Assembly: GCF_025231485.1 (NCBI RefSeq)
Contig: NZ_CP104003.1
Location: 3,673,960-3,737,959 of the forward strand
DNA: 64,000 bases
Direction of reading: 5' to 3'
DNA from: Salinirubellus salinus
GTDB taxonomy: Archaea; Halobacteriota; Halobacteria; Halobacteriales; Haloarculaceae
A program made the translations under genes and the position numbers. Positions 7,897-15,732 of this stretch are shown here, piece by piece. The notes under the pieces were generated by a model, which searched no databases, was not told the origin of the DNA, and saw only the letters and a program-made list of their open reading frames with translations. The stretch's first letter is position 1. Each line of letters begins with the position of its first letter.

Positions 7897-9111
7897 TCAG
7901 CGCGCCTCGTTGTACCAGACGTCGACGTGCTGGTCCGGCTCGTAGGACTTGCCGAGGATGTCGAGTCGGCCGTCGCCGTCGACGTCGACCAGTTTCGCCT
8001 CGTGGGTGGCGACACCACGGGCGACCGTCCGCTCGTCGAACGTCCCGTCGCCGTTGCCGAAGAAGACGACGTGCTCGGGGTCCGCGTTCGTCCCCAGACC
8101 CATCTCCGCGACGTAGATGTCGAGGTTGCCGTCGCCGTCCACGTCGGCGACCTGGACCGTGTGGGGACAGAACATCTCCTCGCGCAGCGTGTGCATCTCC
8201 CACTCGCCGTCGACCCGGTCGAACCACGCGACACGGCCGGGGCGGTGCGGTTCGAGGTGCGGGCTGTCGCCCTCCGTGAGGACGATCTCCGGTTCGTCGT
8301 CGCCGTCGACGTCACCGACGGCGACGCGGGCCCAGTACCACTCCTCGACGAGGGTCTCGCGCTCCCAGTGGCCGTCGACCTGCTGGTAGACGTGCGGGCC
8401 GGCGACGAGCTCGTTCTCGCCGTCGCCGTCGAGGTCGGCGATGGCGAGGCCCTCCAGTCGCTCGCCCTCGTCGATGACGTGGCGGCACTCGGCGGGCCAG
8501 GGTTGCTGGGTCGGGTCCTCCGGGAGGTCGAGGTAGAACAGGATCTTCGACTCCTGTGAGGCGGCGACCAGCTCCATTTCGCCGTCGTTGTCGACGTCAC
8601 CGAACGCGATGTCGTGGTAGACCATGAACTCGTCGTGGATGGTGCGCCGAGTCCAGGTGTCGCGGGGGTCGGCCGGCTGTTCGTACCAGTAGAGGTTCCG
8701 GCCCCCCCAGCCCTGCGCGACGACGAGGTCGAGTCGGCCGTCGCCGTTCACGTCGAACAGGGCGTTGGCGAACACGCGCTCGTCGAGGCCACGGGAGATG
8801 GTGTGGCGCTTCCACTCGCCTCCGGTCGGGCCGGGGTTCTCGTACCAGAAGACGTAGTCCTCGAGGAACCAGAGCGCCCGCTGGAGGACGGGGAGGTTCC
8901 GCGAGACGCGGTCGCCGATGCCGGGGAGCGAGACGGGCAACCGGACCTCCTCGGCACCCATCCCGCCGACGACGAGGTCGGGGTAGCCGTTGCCGGTGAG
9001 GTCGGCCGGGAGACAGACCGACAGCCGACCGGAGGGCGGCGCGTCGTCGATGGTCTCGTGTCGGAACCGGAGGGGTATCTCCACGCTCGGTTCGGTGGGT
9101 GTCTGCATCAT
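7897..9111 (-). CDS. FG-GAP/VCBS-repeat beta-propeller protein
   Basis: 404 residues with about seven repeats centred on acidic calcium-binding loops: ADLTGNGYPDLVVGG, FDVNGDGRLDLVVAQ, GDVDNDGEMELVAAS, ADLDGDGENELVAGP, GDVDGDDEPEIVLTE, ADVDGDGNLDIYVAE and VDVDGDGRLDILGKS. This number fits a seven-bladed propeller. There is no signal peptide or membrane helix, although most FG-GAP propellers are extracellular. A TACTAATG box about 30 nt upstream supports the start (ATG 9111, or the next codon). It is coupled to the family-2 glycosyltransferase downstream. A carbohydrate-binding or scaffold role is inferred from the fold and context. Confidence 0.85.
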   Translation of the reverse strand: MMQTPTEPSVEIPLRFRHETIDDAPPSGRLSVCLPADLTGNGYPDLVVGGMGAEEVRLPVSLPGIGDRVSRNLPVLQRALWFLEDYVFWYENPGPTGGEWKRHTISRGLDERVFANALFDVNGDGRLDLVVAQGWGGRNLYWYEQPADPRDTWTRRTIHDEFMVYHDIAFGDVDNDGEMELVAASQESKILFYLDLPEDPTQQPWPAECRHVIDEGERLEGLAIADLDGDGENELVAGPHVYQQVDGHWERETLVEEWYWARVAVGDVDGDDEPEIVLTEGDSPHLEPHRPGRVAWFDRVDGEWEMHTLREEMFCPHTVQVADVDGDGNLDIYVAEMGLGTNADPEHVVFFGNGDGTFDERTVARGVATHEAKLVDVDGDGRLDILGKSYEPDQHVDVWYNEAR

Positions 9112-9237
9112 CGGTTTCAGGTTCCCCGTGTACGGACATTAGTAGGCACCGACAAACGGGGGTCGGACGCGGACGCGATCTCCGCCGGTGTCGACCGTCT
9201 CGGGGCCGTTACCCTCTGGATTCCGTGATTATTCGGC

Positions 9238-9247
9238 CTATATCTAA
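9238..9247 (+). promoter_or_regulatory. TATA box upstream of flippase mini-ORF
   Basis: CTATATCTAA lies in a locally AT-rich stretch, 30 nt before the GTG of the mini-ORF at 9273 but about 80 nt before the flippase ATG. For a leaderless transcript the first translated codon would therefore be the mini-ORF GTG and not the flippase start. Confidence 0.55.
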
Positions 9248-9272
9248 TACCCTCGGTGCCCCTCTGTAGAGC

Positions 9273-9329
9273 GTGAACTCCCCGTCCCGTCGTCAGCCCA
9301 CCGCCCCGTCCAGCGGAGACCGGCGATGA
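9273..9329 (+). CDS. Possible 18-codon leader mini-ORF coupled to flippase
   Basis: GTG AAC TCC ... CGG CGA TGA encodes MNSPSRRQPTAPSSGDRR. The GTG is 30 nt from the TATA box at 9238-9247, the leaderless distance. Its TGA overlaps the flippase start codon (ATGA, 9326-9329). The product is basic and Pro/Ser-rich, with no family. Translational coupling is the likeliest purpose if it is real. Confidence 0.35.
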   Translation: MNSPSRRQPTAPSSGDRR

Positions 9330-10831
9330 GTCCCCGTCGGTGGCTCCGAGCGCTACGGTCCGCGCTCACCCCCGGCGGGAGCGTGACCCGGCTCTCGCTG
9401 ACGAGCGGCGTCTGGATGGGGCTGACGAAGTTCGGCACCCGCGGCGTCCAGCTGGCGATGGTCGTCATCCTCGCGAACCTGCTGACGCCGACGGCGTTCG
9501 GTATCGCGGGCGTGGCGTTCATCGTCGCCAGCCTGCTGAACCGGTTCTCGCAACTCGGCATCGACGCCGCGCTCGTCCAGAACGTCGAGGAAGACGTCGA
9601 CCGCTACCTCGATACGGTGTTCGCGCTGAACGTGGCCCGCGGCGTGGTGCTCGCGGGCCTGCTCGTACTGGTGGCGCCGCTGGCCGCCCGCCTGTTCGAC
9701 ACGCCGATGGTCGCCGCCCTGCTGCCCGTGATGGCCATCAGTCCGCTCGCGGCCGGCCTGCGCAACCCCGGCCTGGTCTACTTCACGAAGGACCTGCAGT
9801 ACCACAAGCGGTTCCTCTACGAGACGAGTTCCAGCGTGATGCAGTTCGTCGTCGCCGTCGGCGTCGCGCTATACGAGCCGACGGTGTGGGCGCTCATCTA
9901 CGGGTTCGTCACCACGGGCGTCGTCTCGATGGTCGCCTCGTACCTCCTGCACGACTACCGGCCGAGCCTCGGTTTCGAGCGCGACCTCGCGGTCGAACTC
10001 GTCGGCTACGGCAAGTGGATGCTCGGCGCGCACGTCCTCAACTTCCTGATGGACGAGGGCGACGACGCACTCGTCGGCATCCTGCTGGCGCCGGCGGCGC
10101 TGGGGTTCTACCAGATGGCCCACCGCATCGGCAACACGCCCGCCACCGAGGTAACCCACGTCGTCTCCGACGTGACCTTCCCGGTCTACTCGAAGATACA
10201 GTCGGACCTCTCGGCGATCCGGACGGGACTGATGCGGGCGGTGCAGGTGTCGATGCTCGTGGCCGCGCCGCTCGCGCTCGGGATGGTCGCCATCGCGCCG
10301 ACGTTCGTCGAGGCGTTCCTCGGCGAGTCGTGGCTGCCGATGATCGTGCCGATGCAACTGCTGGCGCTCTATGGACTGCTCCACGCCTACTCCGCCTCGT
10401 TCGGCTCGGTCTGGAAGGCGCTCGCCCGGCCCGACTTCCTCACCAAGGTCCCGCTGGTCGTCCTCGTGTTCACGTTCGCCGGCATCTGGCCGGTGACGGA
10501 GGCCTACGGCATCGCCGGGACCGCGGCGTGGGTGCTCCTCGTCCGACTGCTGGTGGCGACGCCGCTCGACACCTACGTCACGGTTCGGATGCTCGACATG
10601 GGCGTGTTCCCGCTGCTCCGGGCCGCGGCGTACCCGACGACGGCGGCGGGGACGATGGCCGCGGCCGTCCTGCTCGTGCAGGACCGACTCGTGCTCGGGT
10701 CGTCGATGCTCGAGTTCGCCGTCCTCCTCGCGGTGGGCGTCCTGACGTACGCGGCGGCGGTCGCGCTACTGGAGACGCAACTCGGCTGGGGGCTCCGCGC
10801 GGAGGTACGCGAGGTCCGCCGGGCCATCTGA
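9326..10831 (+). CDS. Lipopolysaccharide/oligosaccharide flippase (Wzx-type, MATE-like)
   Basis: 501 residues, about 12-14 hydrophobic segments. The opening SGVWMGLTKFGTRGVQLAMVVILANLLTPTAFGIAGVAFIV is the signature start of the polysaccharide-biosynthesis flippase (MOP superfamily, Wzx/TuaB-like). A central NTPATEVTHVVSDVTFPVYSKIQSD loop matches family members that export repeat units. It should move lipid-linked glycan units across the membrane for assembly outside. The ATG overlaps the TGA of a possible 18-codon leader, and the TATA box is too distant for leaderless initiation at this codon. The sulfatase-fold gene follows 84 nt downstream with its own promoter. Confidence 0.9.
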   Translation: MSPRRWLRALRSALTPGGSVTRLSLTSGVWMGLTKFGTRGVQLAMVVILANLLTPTAFGIAGVAFIVASLLNRFSQLGIDAALVQNVEEDVDRYLDTVFALNVARGVVLAGLLVLVAPLAARLFDTPMVAALLPVMAISPLAAGLRNPGLVYFTKDLQYHKRFLYETSSSVMQFVVAVGVALYEPTVWALIYGFVTTGVVSMVASYLLHDYRPSLGFERDLAVELVGYGKWMLGAHVLNFLMDEGDDALVGILLAPAALGFYQMAHRIGNTPATEVTHVVSDVTFPVYSKIQSDLSAIRTGLMRAVQVSMLVAAPLALGMVAIAPTFVEAFLGESWLPMIVPMQLLALYGLLHAYSASFGSVWKALARPDFLTKVPLVVLVFTFAGIWPVTEAYGIAGTAAWVLLVRLLVATPLDTYVTVRMLDMGVFPLLRAAAYPTTAAGTMAAAVLLVQDRLVLGSSMLEFAVLLAVGVLTYAAAVALLETQLGWGLRAEVREVRRAI

Positions 10832-10915
10832 GTGACGTGCTCTCGCCCCGTCGTGTCGGCTTTCCCTCGGCTAACCGCTCCATAACTTTACTCGGTTCTC
10901 GCCTCTCGAATCACG

Positions 10916-12280
10916 ATGATCACCGACGCCACCACGGAGCGAGCGCGGAACGTCGTCCTCGTCACGTTCGACAGCGTCCGCGCCGACCACTGTGGGTTCG
11001 TCGACCCGGCGTCGTCGCTGACGCCGGAACTCGACGCCATGGCCGAGCAGGGCACCGCTTTCAGTCGGGCGGTGGCCTCCTCCTCACGGACCCCGACCTC
11101 CGTCCCGGAGCTGCTGACGGGCGTCCCGATGCCCCACCGCGACGCCGACTCGCAGACCGGCGAGATGGCCCGCATCCGCGAGCACGTCACCAGTTACGAG
11201 ACGGTGGCAGCCCGGTTCGCCGAGCGCGGCTACACCACCGCCGGCTTCTCCGCGAACCCGTGGACCGGCGACGGGACGGGCTTTCCCGACGCGTTCGAGC
11301 GGTTCGACCAACTCGACCAGGGTGGCGAGTACACCCGCCTCTACCGGACGCTGATGCCGTTCGTCACCGGCACCGCCGCGGGCGTCGTCGTCTACTACCT
11401 CGACTCGTGGCTCCGCAAGACCGGGAGCTTCTCGCAGTGGGAGGCGTTCGCCGAGGACCTGTTCGCCACCATCGACCGCCTGCCCGAACCGTACTTCGTC
11501 TGGGTGTTCCTGATGGACGCGCACAACCCCTACATCGTCCCGAAGCGCGACCGGGTGGAGAACTCCACGCTCGACATGTACTACGGGATGCTGCGCGGGA
11601 ACTCGCAGTTGCGTCACTCCTCGGGCGAGAGCTACCTCGCCGACGACCTCCCGCCGAGCGTCGAGAAGCGCGTGGTCCGGGCCTACCGTGACTCGGTCCG
11701 GTCGGTCGACCGCTTCGCCGGGGAACTCCGCCAGCGGGTCGACACGAGCGACACGAGCGTCGTCTTCCACGCCGACCACGGCGAGGCGTTCAAGGAACAC
11801 GGCACCTACGGCCACCAGAACGCCCTCTATCAGGAGAACGTCCACGTCCCGCTGCTGGTCTACGGGGCCGACGCCGAGGCGGGTCGGGTCGTCGAGGACC
11901 CCGTCTCGCTCCGGTCGATGCCGGACCTCCTGCTCTCGCTCGGGGCCGGCGAGGGGGTCCCCGTCGACGAACTGACGGCGGGGCCCGTCGTCTCGCGGAC
12001 CGCCTCGGGCGACACGCTCGCGGTGTCGACGCGCCGCTGGAAGTACATCGTCGGCCCCGACGGCGCCGAACTGTACGACCTCGAGGCGGACCCCGAGGAG
12101 CGACGGAACGTCGCGGACGAGCACCCCGAGGTGTGTGCCGACCTCGACCGCGACCTCGGGGCGTACCGCGCGACGGTGCCGGAACTCGACGCGGCGGCCG
12201 AGGCGGCGGCCGCGCGCGAGGACGACGACATCGGCGACGAACTCCGGAGCCACCTCCAGACGCTCGGATACGTCGACTGA
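10916..12280 (+). CDS. Sulfatase-fold (alkaline phosphatase superfamily) enzyme, Thr in nucleophile position
   Basis: 454 residues; a CTTTAC box about 30 nt upstream makes ATG 10916 a leaderless start. Metal-site motifs are present: VVLVTFDSVRADHCG (Asp19), then HADHGEAFKEHGTYGHQ with the Asp-His pair and a later His, and an LYDLEADPEERRNVADEHP C-terminal sulfatase signature. The nucleophile region reads SRTPTSVPELLTG, so by alignment to CxPxR...LLTG the formylglycine Cys is replaced by Thr59 and the Arg is missing. Thr is the nucleophile in the related LtaS/EptA phosphotransferases, so a phospho-group or phosphoglycerol transferase/hydrolase is as likely as a sulfatase. No signal peptide. 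It follows the flippase and has a relative at 62.1 kb. Confidence 0.8.
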   Translation: MITDATTERARNVVLVTFDSVRADHCGFVDPASSLTPELDAMAEQGTAFSRAVASSSRTPTSVPELLTGVPMPHRDADSQTGEMARIREHVTSYETVAARFAERGYTTAGFSANPWTGDGTGFPDAFERFDQLDQGGEYTRLYRTLMPFVTGTAAGVVVYYLDSWLRKTGSFSQWEAFAEDLFATIDRLPEPYFVWVFLMDAHNPYIVPKRDRVENSTLDMYYGMLRGNSQLRHSSGESYLADDLPPSVEKRVVRAYRDSVRSVDRFAGELRQRVDTSDTSVVFHADHGEAFKEHGTYGHQNALYQENVHVPLLVYGADAEAGRVVEDPVSLRSMPDLLLSLGAGEGVPVDELTAGPVVSRTASGDTLAVSTRRWKYIVGPDGAELYDLEADPEERRNVADEHPEVCADLDRDLGAYRATVPELDAAAEAAAAREDDDIGDELRSHLQTLGYVD

Positions 12281-12363
12281 CGGCCGCCCCGGGCCGCCGA
12301 GCCGGGTGGCCGCGCTCGCCGGAACGTCGCGGATTTATGAGGGCCGGGCCTCGCATTGACGGT

Positions 12364-13503
12364 ATGACTGAGGACACGGACCCGGTCGTGGTCGAGGCCA
12401 TCCGGACACCGCAGGGCAAGCGCGACGGCGTGTTCGCCGACGTGACCAGCGAGCAGCTGTCGGTGCCGCTCGTGGACGAGATACTGGCCCGGACCGGGTT
12501 GACCGGCGAGGACGTCGACGACGTGAAGTGGGGCTGTGCGCGCCCCGAGGGCGAGCAGGGCTCGAACATCGCCCGCGTCATCGCGCTCACCTCCGAACTC
12601 GGCGAGACCGTGCCGGGGACGACCGTCGACCGACTCTGTGCCTCCTCCGCGGAGGCCATCATGAGCGCGGCCGACTCCATCCGCGCCGGCTCGCGCGACT
12701 GCATCGTCGCCGGCGGCGTCGAGAACATGACCCGCGTCCAGCGGAAGGAGGAGATCGACGTCTACGAGGGCGTCCAGGCGCGCTACGACGTGGACGACCT
12801 CTGGATGGGGTCGACGGCCGAGGCCGTCGCCGAGCGCTACGACATCAGCCGCGAGGAGCAGGACGCCTACGGGGCACGCTCCCAGCAGCGTGCCGTCGCC
12901 GCCACCGAGGAGGAGAGGTTCGACGACGAGATACTCCCCATCCACAACGGCGAGGAACTCGTCGAGGTCGACGAGGGCCTGCGCCCCGGCACGACGAAGG
13001 AGTCAATCTCGGGGCTCCCGCCCGCGTTCCAGGAGGACGGCACGGTCACGGCGGCCACGTCGTCGCAGATAAGCGACGGCGCGAGCGCCCTGCTGGTCAC
13101 CTCGCGGGCGTTCGCCGACGAGCACGACCTCGACGTGCTCGCCGAGATCGGTGCGCACAACGTCGCCGGCGTGGACCCCGAGGTCATGGGTATCGGACCG
13201 GTTCCGGCCGTGGAGGGACTGATGGAACGCGCCGGCACCACCATCGAGGACTACGACCTCGTCGAGCTGAACGAGGCGTTCGCCTCGCAGACGCTCTACT
13301 GCCAGCGCGAACTCGGCATCCCGGACGACATCTTCAACGTGAACGGCGGGGCCATCGCCATCGGGCACCCGCTGGGCGCGAGCGGCGCGCGCCTGCCCGT
13401 GACGCTCGTCCACGAGATGCACGAGCGCGGCGCGGAACGTGGCCTCTCGACGCAGTGTGTCGGCTACGGACAGGGCGGCGCTATCGAGTTCTTCCTGCCG
13501 TAA
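12364..13503 (+). CDS. Thiolase family protein (acetyl-CoA C-acyltransferase)
   Basis: 379 residues. All thiolase signatures are visible: the acyl-enzyme Cys in DRLCASSAEAIMSA (Cys92), the NEAFASQ motif, GGAIAIGHPLGASGAR with the catalytic His, and the second catalytic Cys in QCVGYGQGGAIEFF. It catalyses thiolytic cleavage or condensation of acyl-CoA (beta-oxidation or acetoacetyl-CoA formation) in the cytoplasm. A GATTTATG box 25-30 nt upstream of ATG 12364 supports that start over upstream in-frame codons. It is a stand-alone gene convergent with the TrkA-type gene; it is metabolically unrelated to the surrounding glycan genes, though an acyl-CoA dehydrogenase lies at 38.9 kb. Confidence 0.93.
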   Translation: MTEDTDPVVVEAIRTPQGKRDGVFADVTSEQLSVPLVDEILARTGLTGEDVDDVKWGCARPEGEQGSNIARVIALTSELGETVPGTTVDRLCASSAEAIMSAADSIRAGSRDCIVAGGVENMTRVQRKEEIDVYEGVQARYDVDDLWMGSTAEAVAERYDISREEQDAYGARSQQRAVAATEEERFDDEILPIHNGEELVEVDEGLRPGTTKESISGLPPAFQEDGTVTAATSSQISDGASALLVTSRAFADEHDLDVLAEIGAHNVAGVDPEVMGIGPVPAVEGLMERAGTTIEDYDLVELNEAFASQTLYCQRELGIPDDIFNVNGGAIAIGHPLGASGARLPVTLVHEMHERGAERGLSTQCVGYGQGGAIEFFLP

Positions 13504-13514
13504 CGCCCCGGCCG

Positions 13515-14171
13515 TCAGGCCGCGTCGGCGCCGAACGCCGCCCGCGTCTCGTCGACGGCGTCCCGCTCGACGGCGACGGTCACGCGCCGCCCCGGCTCGA
13601 GGGTGGTCTCGCCGTCGGCCCGGTGGGTCCCGTCGACGGTGACGACCAGACACCCCTGCGGGAGCGCCGCGTCCGCGAGCGACCGGCCGACGACGGGGGC
13701 CTCCTCGCCCACGACGAGTTCGAGGACGTCCATCCCGCCGACGTGCTCGCGGACGGCGCTCCCCACGTCCGCCCCGAGCGCGTTCGCCGAGGCGGCGACG
13801 CTGGACGCGGTGACCAGTCGGACGTTCTCGAAGGACTCGCGGAACCCCTCGGGTTCGGTGCGCACCCGCGCGGCGAACCGGGCCTCCGGGACGAGCTCGC
13901 GGGCGACCACGAGCGCCTGCATGTTCGCCTCCCCGTCGGCGGTCAGCGCGCCGAACGCCGCCACGTCGCCCTCCAGCGCCCGCTCCAGTACCGGCGGGCT
14001 GGTCCCGTCGCCAGCCACCACCGTCAGTTCCACGTCCGACCGCTCGCGCAACCGCTCGCACTTCTCGGCGTCGCGTTCGACCAGTCGGACCTCGCGGCCC
14101 CGTGCGGCGAACAGTTCCGCCGTCCGGAAGCCGACCCGTCCGGCACCCACGATGACTATGGCTCCATCCAT
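13515..14171 (-). CDS. TrkA-type NAD-binding / RCK protein
   Basis: 218 residues. N-terminal Rossmann fold with IVIVGAGRVGFRTAELFAARG and the ribose-binding acidic residue in VRLVERDAEK, then the typical VVAGDGTSPPVLERA. This is the TrkA-N/RCK-N domain. The C-terminal part (VVGEEAPVVGRSLADAALPQGCLVVTVD) is a TrkA-C (RCK-C) domain. Such proteins gate potassium uptake or other cation channels in response to nucleotides. The start at ATG 14171 is chosen because the glycine-rich motif begins three residues later; a longer frame to 14210 adds only low-complexity residues. No channel subunit is adjacent, so its partner is unknown. Confidence 0.88.
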   Translation of the reverse strand: MDGAIVIVGAGRVGFRTAELFAARGREVRLVERDAEKCERLRERSDVELTVVAGDGTSPPVLERALEGDVAAFGALTADGEANMQALVVARELVPEARFAARVRTEPEGFRESFENVRLVTASSVAASANALGADVGSAVREHVGGMDVLELVVGEEAPVVGRSLADAALPQGCLVVTVDGTHRADGETTLEPGRRVTVAVERDAVDETRAAFGADAA

Positions 14172-14277
14172 GTGTGGGGGTAACACGCGCAGGTGACTAA
14201 TAGGTAACACGTCCGAAACCGGGCGGAGCGGGCCGGTGAGGAGCGAGTCGGGGGAGCGGGTCCAGACGCCGCCGCGG

Positions 14278-15336
14278 TCACTCGGTGAGGACGAGTTCGA
14301 GCGGGTGGTTCTGCTCGACGTCGAAGGCGATTCCGACCGAGAGGACGGTGCCGGCGGCGACGAACAGCACCGTCGTCAGCACGGCCGCGAAGAACCCCTC
14401 CACCAGCGTGAGCGGCAGGGCGACCGCGGCCACCGTCGCCAGCAGCGTCGCCAGCAGGCCGACGGTCCCGAACAGGTAACAGAGGACGGCGGGGTGGAAG
14501 TCGAGCACGAGGTAGCGGGCCTTCAGCCGGCGGACGAAGTTCCGCGCCAGCAGTGCCGACACCCGGGGGACGAACCGACGCAGGCGGATGCTGCTGCGTT
14601 CCTCGCCGTACACCGCCCGGTGGGGGACGTTCGCGACGCGCATCCCGTGGATGTTGAGCGTCGTGAGCGTGTCGTTGAGGAAGCCGTACTCGTCGTACAG
14701 CGACTCGTAGGGGATGCGCTCCAGCGTCTCCAGCGAGACGGCGGTGTAGCCGTTCTGCGAGTCGTTCATCTTCCAGTAGCCGCTGGCGAACTTCGTCATG
14801 ATGGTGAGCGCGGCGTTGCCGACGAAGCGGAACCCGCTCATCCCCTCGCGGGTGTCGCGGGTGCGCATCCGGTCGCCCTTCGCGTAGTCCGCCCGGCCGT
14901 CGACGACCGGGTCGATGATACGGTGGAGCTCCTCGGGCGCCATCTGCCCGTCACCGTTCATGACGGCGACGACGTCCATGCGGTCGCCGTGGGCGTGTCG
15001 GTAGCCGGTCTTGACCGTCGCGCCGTAGCCGCGGTTCCGGGCGTGCTTGATGCCGAGGACGAACGGCACGCTCGTCGCGTAGCCGCTCCCGTCGGTGACC
15101 ATCCCCTCGCCCGTGGTGGGGACGGGGACGGGGTCGTCTGTGGAGGGGGTCTCCACCCCCTCGACCTCCACGTCGTCGGCGTGTTCGAGGATCTCGTTCC
15201 AGGTCCCGTCGGTCGACCCGTCGTCGATGGCGTACACCCGGTCGACGAACTCGGGCATCGTCTCGATGACCCGCCCGACGAGACCCTCCTCGTTGTACGC
15301 CGTCACGACGACCCCGACTGTCTGGCCCTCGTACAT
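14278..15336 (-). CDS. Family-2 glycosyltransferase with C-terminal membrane helices (dolichol-phosphate sugar synthase type)
   Basis: 352 residues. GT-A domain: TVGVVVTAYNEEGLVGRVI, YAIDDGSTDGTWNEIL, RNRGYGATVKTGYRHA and VVAVMNGDGQMAPEEL (the DXD-like GDGQ). Two long hydrophobic helices follow at about residues 280-340 (VLCYLFGTVGLLATLLATVAAV and VLTTVLFVAAGTVLSVGIAF). This layout is that of polyprenyl/dolichyl-phosphate glucose or mannose synthases such as those feeding archaeal N-glycosylation. A ~25-residue insert after the first helix (VEGVETPSTDDPVPVPTTGEG) is unusual. A GGGAGGTCGGTGAG stretch just upstream provides a good ribosome binding site, so this gene seems to have a leader. Confidence 0.88.
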   Translation of the reverse strand: MYEGQTVGVVVTAYNEEGLVGRVIETMPEFVDRVYAIDDGSTDGTWNEILEHADDVEVEGVETPSTDDPVPVPTTGEGMVTDGSGYATSVPFVLGIKHARNRGYGATVKTGYRHAHGDRMDVVAVMNGDGQMAPEELHRIIDPVVDGRADYAKGDRMRTRDTREGMSGFRFVGNAALTIMTKFASGYWKMNDSQNGYTAVSLETLERIPYESLYDEYGFLNDTLTTLNIHGMRVANVPHRAVYGEERSSIRLRRFVPRVSALLARNFVRRLKARYLVLDFHPAVLCYLFGTVGLLATLLATVAAVALPLTLVEGFFAAVLTTVLFVAAGTVLSVGIAFDVEQNHPLELVLTE

Positions 15337-15657
15337 CGCTCACCGACCTCCCGCCCGTGCCGGGCGGCGCGCACCGGCGTGGGCACTCGCTCCGCCCGCC
15401 CCGACCCCGTCGTCGCTCCTGTACGTGTTCATGATTGGAACCTTTCCCGACGACGTAGAGGTCGTCTCGGGGTTTCGTTATGGAGTGTCTGCCGCCCGGT
15501 CCCCCACACGGCGGCGGGCGTCACCGAACGCGACCAGATGCAACCACCGCGTCGCCCCGCTCACCGTCGCTGCGTACCGACGACGGCGTCTCCGTGTAGT
15601 TAACGCCGCGTTTAGTCCCGAACTAACAAACTCTGCTCCCGCGCATCTCCGTAACCA
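15337..15657. other. Intergenic region without an identifiable gene
   Basis: A divergent promoter region between the minus-strand glycosyltransferase and the plus-strand mini-ORF/GT4 unit. It contains weak AT-rich boxes (TTTAGTCC at 15611-15618 and ACTAACAAA at 15622-15630). The latter lies about 30 nt before the ATG at 15658. I see no RNA gene or repeat in it. Confidence 0.5.
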
Positions 15658-15732
15658 ATGAGCGTCCCCCTGACGAGTCGGAACGAGACCGGCGGTGTGC
15701 ACGCGGGTGAGCCGCGCGGAGCGACGCGATGA
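15658..15732 (+). CDS. Possible 24-codon leader mini-ORF coupled to GT4
   Basis: ATG AGC GTC ... ACG CGA TGA encodes MSVPLTSRNETGGVHAGEPR followed by GATR. The ATG lies about 30 nt after an ACTAACAA box, the leaderless distance. The TGA overlaps the ATG of the family-4 glycosyltransferase (ATGA, 15729-15732). It has no recognisable homologue. It has the same length as the mini-ORF at 17057 but no obvious sequence similarity to it. Confidence 0.35.
   Translation: MSVPLTSRNETGGVHAGEPRGATR

Noticed and set aside
13003-14061. Long minus-strand frame across the thiolase 3' end and TrkA-type gene
   Set aside because: Low-complexity Arg/Gly sequence in antisense to the thiolase, without family motifs.
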